A stretch of DNA of 64,000 nt from Pseudidiomarina sediminum DSM 21906. Its GTDB lineage: Bacteria; Pseudomonadota; Gammaproteobacteria; Enterobacterales; Alteromonadaceae. Positions 58,459-64,000 of the stretch are shown in pieces (within the stretch, counting starts at the first letter, position 1; each line of letters starts with the position of its first letter). The notes beneath the pieces are model-generated. The model had not been told where the DNA came from and did not search any database. It worked only from the letters and a program-made list of their open reading frames with translations. The translations under genes were made by a program, and so were the position numbers. The stretch lies in the NCBI RefSeq assembly GCF_000423165.1, contig NZ_KE383983.1, positions 854,376 to 918,375 on the forward strand, written 5' to 3'.

Positions 58459-58487
58459 CTTGAATTTCCGCTATTCTACCGCCATCT
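58459..58487 (+). promoter_or_regulatory. sigma32-type promoter of rlmE-ftsH
   Basis: CTTGAAT (58459-58465, 6 of 7) and CGCCATCT (58480-58487, 7 of 8) are 14 bases apart, 31 bases before rlmE. The E. coli rlmE-ftsH operon is also sigma32-dependent. Confidence 0.78.
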
Positions 58488-58518
58488 GGGTAGGATAAGC
58501 CAGTTTGGTATTGAGGCA

Positions 58519-59145
58519 ATGGGTAAAAAACGCTCTGCAAGCAGCACACGATGGCTGCAAGAACACTTTAGTGATCACTACGTACAGAAGGCCCAGAAGA
58601 AAGGGTTACGTTCTCGTGCGGTATTTAAAATTGAGGAAATCCAGCAAAAGGATCGTCTGTTACGGCAAGGTATGACGGTGGTCGACCTTGGCGCTGCACC
58701 GGGCGGTTGGTCACAGTATGTGGTCGACACCTTACAAGGCAATTGCCAGGTTATCGCTTGTGATATTCTGCCAATGGACCCTATTGCTGGGGTGGACTTT
58801 TTGGAAGGCGATTTTCGCGATGAAGGCGTGCTTGATGCGTTACTGACCCGAATCGGTGGCAAGAACGTAGATGTAGTTATGTCTGATATGGCGCCCAACA
58901 TGAGTGGCAATGATAACGTTGACCAACCGCGCGCGATGTATTTGGTGGAGCTGGCCTTAGATATGTGTCACCAGGTCTTGAAGCCCAACGGTAGTTTTGT
59001 GGTCAAAGTCTTCCATGGTCAAGGTTTTGAAGAGTTTCTAAAAGACGTGCGAGCAGCGTTTACGACGGTACGTACCCGCAAGCCTGATTCTTCACGTGCG
59101 CGTTCACGTGAAGTCTATCTGGTAGCGACAGGGTATAAATTGTAG
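58519..59145 (+). CDS. rlmE: 23S rRNA 2'-O-ribose U2552 methyltransferase
   Basis: 208 residues (E. coli 209). The N-terminus [21 protein letters not shown] is typical. The SAM-binding motif is [14 protein letters not shown] near residue 55, and the K-D-K-E tetrad residues occur around [14 protein letters not shown] (Asp) and [14 protein letters not shown] (Lys). It methylates U2552 in the A-loop late in 50S assembly and is heat-shock induced. ftsH follows 43 bases later. Confidence 0.97.
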   Translation: MGKKRSASSTRWLQEHFSDHYVQKAQKKGLRSRAVFKIEEIQQKDRLLRQGMTVVDLGAAPGGWSQYVVDTLQGNCQVIACDILPMDPIAGVDFLEGDFRDEGVLDALLTRIGGKNVDVVMSDMAPNMSGNDNVDQPRAMYLVELALDMCHQVLKPNGSFVVKVFHGQGFEEFLKDVRAAFTTVRTRKPDSSRARSREVYLVATGYKL

Positions 59146-59188
59146 TAGGCTGTTGCGCGAGCAACGCAAGTTAATGAGGTAGTCAGCT

Positions 59189-61108
59189 TTGAGCGATATG
59201 GCAAAAAATTTAATCTTATGGCTGGTGATCGCTGTTGTGCTAATGACAGTGTTCAATAGTTTCAGCCCAGGGGCCGGTTCTGGCTCGACGGTCTCTTATG
59301 ACCAATTTGTGTCACAAGTCCGTAACGGCGGCGTGCGCAAAGTCGAGATTGACGGCCGTCAAATTTCAGCACAATCACGCACTGGGGATACGTTTACCAC
59401 AGTGATTCCAGTGAGCGATCCTGATCTCCTGAATGACTTGCTCGAAAACAAAGTTGAAGTGCAAGGTAAATTGCCGGAGAAGCCAAGCATTTTAACCTCG
59501 ATTTTTATTTCGTGGTTCCCGATGTTGTTACTGATCGGGGTATGGATTTTCTTCATGCGTCAGATGCAAGGCGGTGGTGGTCGCGGTGCGATGACCTTCG
59601 GCAAGAGTAAAGCACGCTTGATGGGTGAAGACCAAATCAAGACTACCTTTGCTGATGTTGCCGGTTGTGATGAAGCCAAAGAAGAAGTGACCGAGTTGGT
59701 TGATTACTTACGTGACCCAACGAAATTCCAGCGTCTTGGCGGTAAAATTCCAAAAGGCGTATTGATGGTAGGTCCTCCTGGTACCGGTAAAACCTTGCTG
59801 GCCAAAGCGATTGCGGGTGAGGCGAAAGTACCGTTTTTCTCTATCTCGGGTTCAGATTTCGTCGAAATGTTTGTCGGTGTGGGTGCATCGCGTGTGCGCG
59901 ACATGTTTGAACAAGCGAAGAAGTCAGCGCCTTGCATCATTTTCATTGATGAAATCGACGCCGTAGGTCGCCAGCGTGGTGCTGGTTTAGGTGGCGGTCA
60001 TGATGAGCGTGAGCAAACCTTGAACCAAATGTTGGTTGAGATGGATGGTTTTGAAGGTAATGAAGGTATTATCGTCATTGCTGCAACGAACCGTCCTGAC
60101 GTGCTTGACCCAGCGTTACTGCGCCCTGGTCGTTTTGACCGTCAAGTCATGGTCGGCTTGCCAGATGTGCGTGGCCGTGAACAAATTTTGAAAGTACATA
60201 TGCGTAAAGTGCCATTAGGTGACGATGTTGATGCATCAGTGATCGCCCGTGGTACCCCTGGTTTTTCAGGCGCAGACCTAGCGAACTTAGTTAACGAAGC
60301 TGCGTTGTTTGCTGCCCGTGGCAACAAACGTGTGGTGGCCATGGAAGAGTTCGATAAGGCCAAAGACAAGATCATGATGGGTGCAGAACGTCGCTCCATG
60401 GTGATGACCGATGATGAAAAAGCGATGACGGCCTATCATGAAGCCGGGCACGCGATTGTTGGGCGCTTGGTTCCAGAGCATGATCCTGTTTATAAGGTGT
60501 CAATTATTCCACGCGGTCGCGCCTTAGGTGTCACCATGTACCTTCCAGAGCAGGATCGTGTGAGTCACTCCAAACAGCATTTGGAAAGCATGATTTCAAG
60601 CCTGTTCGGTGGTCGTATTGCCGAAGCACTGATTTACGGTAATGACAAAGTCACCACTGGAGCCTCAAACGACATTGAGCGTGCAACTGAAATCGCTCGT
60701 AAAATGGTCACGCAATGGGGCTTGTCCGAGAAAATGGGACCTTTGTTGTACGCAGAAGATGAGAATGAAGTATTCTTAGGTCGTTCAGTGACCCAGCATA
60801 AACATATGTCTGATGAAACTGCCCGTGCCATTGACCAAGAAGTGAAGCTGTTTATTGATCGTAACTACGATCGTGCGCAGCGTATCTTGGAAGAAAACGT
60901 AGATATTCTGCACACGATGAAAGATGCATTAATGAAGTATGAAACCATTGATGCCGACCAAATTGATGACCTGATGAATCGTCGTGATGTACGTGAGCCA
61001 CGTGATTGGCGCAAACCGGACCAAAACGACAATACCTCAGGAGGTGCCGCCGCGAGTACGGACGAGAAACCTCTCACAGGTAAACCTGGGGATGCCCCAG
61101 CGAGCTAA
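59189..61108 (+). CDS. ftsH: ATP-dependent zinc metalloprotease FtsH
   Basis: 639 residues. Two membrane helices ([15 protein letters not shown] and [18 protein letters not shown]) bracket a periplasmic domain. The AAA+ module has Walker [17 protein letters not shown], Walker [13 protein letters not shown] and the second region of homology [20 protein letters not shown]. The zinc motif HEAGH is at 417-421. FtsH degrades membrane proteins, LpxC and sigma32. The TTG at 59189 (MSDMAKN) is taken because GAGGT lies eight bases before it; the ATG at 59198 gives the shorter form. A strong terminator follows. Confidence 0.97.
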   Translation: MSDMAKNLILWLVIAVVLMTVFNSFSPGAGSGSTVSYDQFVSQVRNGGVRKVEIDGRQISAQSRTGDTFTTVIPVSDPDLLNDLLENKVEVQGKLPEKPSILTSIFISWFPMLLLIGVWIFFMRQMQGGGGRGAMTFGKSKARLMGEDQIKTTFADVAGCDEAKEEVTELVDYLRDPTKFQRLGGKIPKGVLMVGPPGTGKTLLAKAIAGEAKVPFFSISGSDFVEMFVGVGASRVRDMFEQAKKSAPCIIFIDEIDAVGRQRGAGLGGGHDEREQTLNQMLVEMDGFEGNEGIIVIAATNRPDVLDPALLRPGRFDRQVMVGLPDVRGREQILKVHMRKVPLGDDVDASVIARGTPGFSGADLANLVNEAALFAARGNKRVVAMEEFDKAKDKIMMGAERRSMVMTDDEKAMTAYHEAGHAIVGRLVPEHDPVYKVSIIPRGRALGVTMYLPEQDRVSHSKQHLESMISSLFGGRIAEALIYGNDKVTTGASNDIERATEIARKMVTQWGLSEKMGPLLYAEDENEVFLGRSVTQHKHMSDETARAIDQEVKLFIDRNYDRAQRILEENVDILHTMKDALMKYETIDADQIDDLMNRRDVREPRDWRKPDQNDNTSGGAAASTDEKPLTGKPGDAPAS

Positions 61109-61111
61109 ATC

Positions 61112-61138
61112 AAAAAGCCCCGACCGGGGCTTTTTTTT
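61112..61138 (+). terminator. ftsH terminator
   Basis: AAAAAGCCCC / GGGGCTTTTT with a short GACC-type loop and eight T. It lies 12 bases before the folP ATG, so folP-glmM transcription may depend on readthrough or on a promoter inside ftsH. Confidence 0.9.
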
Positions 61139-61150
61139 ACGGAGCAATGC

Positions 61151-61963
61151 ATGACAACAGTGGTTGTACCTGAAGTGATGGGGATCTTGAACGTAACCCC
61201 AGACTCCTTTTCTGATGGCGGCCGGTTCCGTCACATCGATCAAGCATTACGGCAAGCCGAGCAAATGGTTGCCGATGGTGCCCGTTATGTTGATATCGGT
61301 GGCGAATCAACCCGACCTGGTGCTGCAGCGGTATCGCTGCAAGAGGAGTTGGATCGGGTGGTACCTTTGGTCGAAAAACTAAGTACGCGCGTTGATGTCT
61401 TAATTTCCGTCGATACATGCAAAACTTCTGTAATGCAGGAGGTTTTGCCATTCAACGTTCGTATGATTAATGATATTAAAGCGTTGCAAGACGAAGGTGC
61501 AGTGGCGCTTTTGGCCCAGTACTCGACCGATATTTGCCTCATGCACATGCAAGGTGAACCGCGCACCATGCAACATCAACCGCATTACAGCGAGGTGGTG
61601 GAGGACGTCAGCGATTTCCTTGCTGAACGAATGGCTATTTGTACCTCAGCAGGAATTGCCCGTGAAAGGATTTATCTTGATCCGGGTTTTGGTTTTGGCA
61701 AATCGGTCACGCATAATTATCAATTATTGCAGCGTCTTGAACAATTACATCGCCTTGAGCAGCCGCTTTTGATTGGCATGTCGCGGAAGTCGATGTTAGG
61801 CCAGGTCACAGGTCGTCCCGTGGAAGAGCGGTTGGCGGCAAGTATTGCAGCTGCAACCATTGCAGCGATGAAAGGTGCTCGCATTTTACGCGTGCATGAT
61901 GTCAAGCAAACAGTAGATGCCATGAACGTTGTTGCGGCAACGTTGGCGGGGGATTGGACGTGA
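61151..61963 (+). CDS. folP: Dihydropteroate synthase
   Basis: FolP condenses p-aminobenzoate with the pterin diphosphate in folate synthesis and is the sulfonamide target. The signatures [16 protein letters not shown] (residue about 9) and [14 protein letters not shown] (about 47) are intact, as are the later [13 protein letters not shown] and SRKSMLG. 270 residues. GGAGC five bases before the ATG at 61151 sets the start. It overlaps glmM by four bases (GTGA). Confidence 0.96.
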   Translation: MTTVVVPEVMGILNVTPDSFSDGGRFRHIDQALRQAEQMVADGARYVDIGGESTRPGAAAVSLQEELDRVVPLVEKLSTRVDVLISVDTCKTSVMQEVLPFNVRMINDIKALQDEGAVALLAQYSTDICLMHMQGEPRTMQHQPHYSEVVEDVSDFLAERMAICTSAGIARERIYLDPGFGFGKSVTHNYQLLQRLEQLHRLEQPLLIGMSRKSMLGQVTGRPVEERLAASIAAATIAAMKGARILRVHDVKQTVDAMNVVAATLAGDWT

Positions 61964-63300
61964 GTCAACGAAAGTATTTTGGTACCGATGGTGTGCGTGG
62001 ACGGGTCGGTGATTTTCCGATCACACCAGATTTTGCAGTAAAACTTGGTTGGGCAGCTGGTACAGTGTTATCGCGCTCAGGCAATCAACGGGTGTTGATG
62101 GGTAAAGACACCCGGTTATCTGGCTATATGCTTGAATCTGCACTCGAAGCTGGGTTGCTTTCAGCTGGTGTAAGCGTTGAGTTCCTGGGCCCCATGCCTA
62201 CCCCAGCAATTGCTTATTTGACCCGCAATTTTCGCGCTGCAGCGGGCATTGTGATTAGTGCATCGCACAATCCTTACCATGATAACGGGATCAAGTTCTT
62301 CTCTGACTCAGGCAGTAAACTCCCCGATGCAGTGGAACGTGAAATTGAAGCATTGTTAGATGAGCCGTTAGTCTGTGTGCCGTCAGAGCAAATGGGACGT
62401 GCGAGTCGTATCGACGACGCGCCAGGGCGTTATATCGAGTTTTGTAAAAGTGTGTTCCCGACCGAGTTGTCTCTGGCCGGCTTAACCATCGTCGTCGATT
62501 GTGCTCACGGTGCAACCTACCACATTGCCCCTGATGTGTTGCGTGAGCTCGGCGGTACTGTGATAGAAATTGGCACCTCGCCAAATGGTATTAATATCAA
62601 CCAAGGTTGTGGTGCAACGGATTTGAAAGCATTACAAGCTGCTGTCGTTGAGCATCAAGCAGACCTCGGTTTCGCGCTTGATGGCGACGGTGACCGCGTG
62701 ATGTTGGTGACTGCCGAAGGACGCGTGGTCGACGGCGACGACATTATTTACATTCTGGCGCGTGCAGCGCAGCAAGACGGCATGCTGCAAGGCGGTATTG
62801 TTGGCACCCTGATGTCCAACTTCGCCCTCGAAAAATATTTTGCTGATCATCATATTCCATTTGTGCGCGCCAACGTTGGCGATCGCTATGTGATGGAAGA
62901 GCTAGCCAAGCGTGATTGGTTGATTGGCGGCGAAAATTCCGGTCACATTATTACGCGTCAGTTCCATAGCACCGGTGACGGTATGATTGCCGGTTTGCAA
63001 GTTCTTACTGCCATGTTACGTGAACAAGCATCATTGACGGAGTTGCTGGGCGACTTTGAAAAGTTCCCGCAAGCGCTGGTGAATGTGCGTTTTAAAGCGG
63101 GTTCAGATCCACTCAACAACGCACAGGTTCAAGCAGCAGTGGCGGAGGTTGAGCAAACCTTGGGTGATGACGGCCGCGTGTTGCTACGTAAATCAGGTAC
63201 TGAACCTTTGATTCGGGTGATGGTTGAAGGGCGAAACTCCGAGCAAGTTCAGGCCCTTGCGCAACAAATCGCCGACCAAGTTGACGCGGCGGCGAATTAA
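61960..63300 (+). CDS. glmM: Phosphoglucosamine mutase
   Basis: GlmM converts glucosamine-6-phosphate to glucosamine-1-phosphate for UDP-GlcNAc, hence peptidoglycan and [23 protein letters not shown] matches the E. coli N-terminus. The active-site phosphoserine is Ser102 in [13 protein letters not shown], the metal loop is [11 protein letters not shown] and the phosphate-binding loop is [17 protein letters not shown]. The start is the GTG at 61960, which overlaps the folP stop and has GGGGGA upstream; a TTG six bases earlier is less likely. 446 residues against 445 in E. coli. Confidence 0.97.
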   Translation: MSQRKYFGTDGVRGRVGDFPITPDFAVKLGWAAGTVLSRSGNQRVLMGKDTRLSGYMLESALEAGLLSAGVSVEFLGPMPTPAIAYLTRNFRAAAGIVISASHNPYHDNGIKFFSDSGSKLPDAVEREIEALLDEPLVCVPSEQMGRASRIDDAPGRYIEFCKSVFPTELSLAGLTIVVDCAHGATYHIAPDVLRELGGTVIEIGTSPNGININQGCGATDLKALQAAVVEHQADLGFALDGDGDRVMLVTAEGRVVDGDDIIYILARAAQQDGMLQGGIVGTLMSNFALEKYFADHHIPFVRANVGDRYVMEELAKRDWLIGGENSGHIITRQFHSTGDGMIAGLQVLTAMLREQASLTELLGDFEKFPQALVNVRFKAGSDPLNNAQVQAAVAEVEQTLGDDGRVLLRKSGTEPLIRVMVEGRNSEQVQALAQQIADQVDAAAN

Positions 63301-63333
63301 TAAGCAGTCTCTACGAATTATTGAATTCAGTAC

Positions 63334-63362
63334 TTGTAAGTTGGCGGCAGGTTATGTAATAT
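63334..63362 (+). promoter_or_regulatory. Probable tpiA promoter
   Basis: TTGTAA (63334-63339) and TAATAT (63357-63362) are 17 bases apart, 44 bases before the tpiA ATG. Confidence 0.5.
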
Positions 63363-63406
63363 CTCGCCGCTCTTGAGGTAGCAACTTCAAACCGAGAGGC
63401 TCTGTT

Positions 63407-64000
63407 ATGCAACCATCACCTTTAGTGATCGCAAACTGGAAAATGAATGGCAATCGCCAGCTTGTCCAGCAACTTGCAAAAGTGCTTCGTGAATCACAAG
63501 CCGACCTAACCGAGGTGGCTGTGGTGGTTTGCCCACCGGCGGTTTTATTACCGGCGTGGCAGCAGGAAGTGTTTTATGATGCTATTCATTTAGGTGCACA
63601 AGACTTAAATGAACATGCGTCAGGTGCACACACTGGTGAGCATAGCTTAGCGTTATTGCATGAAGCCGGTGCAGATTATGCCCTGATTGGCCACTCAGAA
63701 CGTCGTCAGTTTTATGGTGACAGTGGACAACGCGTGCAGGCGAAAGTCGACGCGGTATTAAGCTACCAAGAACATCTTTTTAAGCTGGTGCTTTGTGTTG
63801 GAGAGCATGAGCAAGAGCGTGACGCGGGGCGTACCATTGAAGTGGTCCAGCAGCAGCTCGAAGAAGCATTGCAAAACGTAAGTGCAGCGCAAATCGCGCA
63901 AGTGGTCGTCGCTTACGAACCGGTTTGGGCGATTGGTACTGGTAAAACAGCAACACCAGCCCAAGCACAAGAAGTGCATGCTTTTATCCGACAGTGGTTG
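63407..64000 (+). CDS. tpiA: Triosephosphate isomerase, N-terminal part
   Basis: The frame is open from the ATG at 63407 to the last base of the window: 198 codons of a family of about 250. TpiA interconverts dihydroxyacetone phosphate and glyceraldehyde-3-phosphate. The catalytic Lys and its context ANWKMNG, the catalytic His in ALIGHSERRQF and the catalytic Glu in VVAYEPVWAIGTGK are all present, so only the C-terminal phosphate-binding part lies beyond the edge. GAGAGG upstream supports the start. Confidence 0.96.
   Translation, partial: MQPSPLVIANWKMNGNRQLVQQLAKVLRESQADLTEVAVVVCPPAVLLPAWQQEVFYDAIHLGAQDLNEHASGAHTGEHSLALLHEAGADYALIGHSERRQFYGDSGQRVQAKVDAVLSYQEHLFKLVLCVGEHEQERDAGRTIEVVQQQLEEALQNVSAAQIAQVVVAYEPVWAIGTGKTATPAQAQEVHAFIRQWL

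Overview
The window is a chromosomal segment of a gammaproteobacterium, most likely a marine Alteromonadales such as the Idiomarina/Pseudidiomarina group. This is inferred from conserved gene neighbourhoods (dedD-cvpA-purF, tig-clpP-clpX-lon-hupB-ppiD, fadI-fadJ, bamE/recN/nadK against grpE-dnaK-dnaJ, carAB-greA, yhbY against rlmE-ftsH-folP-glmM), from fadIJ and astB, and from protein sequence similarity to the Escherichia coli homologues. No plasmid, insertion sequence, CRISPR array or complete prophage is visible. Genus placement was not tested.

Layout. 1-2494: the 3' end of dedD, then cvpA and purF (peptidoglycan-binding SPOR protein, membrane protein, purine synthesis), ending at a bidirectional terminator shared with convergent astB. 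4134-6767: topA. 6877-14991: the main accessory block, ten tightly packed genes for a type IVb-like pilus: a PilL/TcpQ-like periplasmic protein, a PilN-type secretin lipoprotein, PilO, PilP, the PilQ ATPase, the PilR platform, a PilS-like pilin, a very small prepilin-like protein, a PilV-like minor pilin and a TadE-like protein. The last four carry a G|XXXXE prepilin-peptidase motif. The cluster encodes no prepilin peptidase or transglycosylase. It ends in a convergent 4-base overlap with folD.

14988-25156: folD, a tRNA operon (Pro-Arg-His-Pro), tig, clpP, clpX, lon, hupB, tRNA-Asp and ppiD, a protein folding and quality-control block. 25206-32222 (minus strand): moxR, DUF58, DUF4381, batA, fused batB/C and batD, an AAA+/von Willebrand factor A system. 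32381-35826: fadI-fadJ for beta-oxidation, behind a FadR-type operator. 35893-44783: a small membrane protein, a Y_Y_Y-PAS-PAS-GGDEF-EAL signalling protein, an M16 protease, bamE, recN (with a LexA box) and nadK.

44886-64000: grpE, dnaK, dnaJ, an M48 lipoprotein protease, a GFA-like protein, a DAACS symporter, dapB, carA (with a possible attenuating leader), carB, greA, a divergent pair of phage-type regulators, yhbY, rlmE, ftsH, folP, glmM and the 5' part of tpiA. Good sigma32-type promoters precede lon, grpE, dnaK and rlmE-ftsH, so the window holds much of the heat-shock regulon. Intergenic stretches are short. The only gap close to 300 bases (22490-22791) holds the lon terminator and the hupB promoter.
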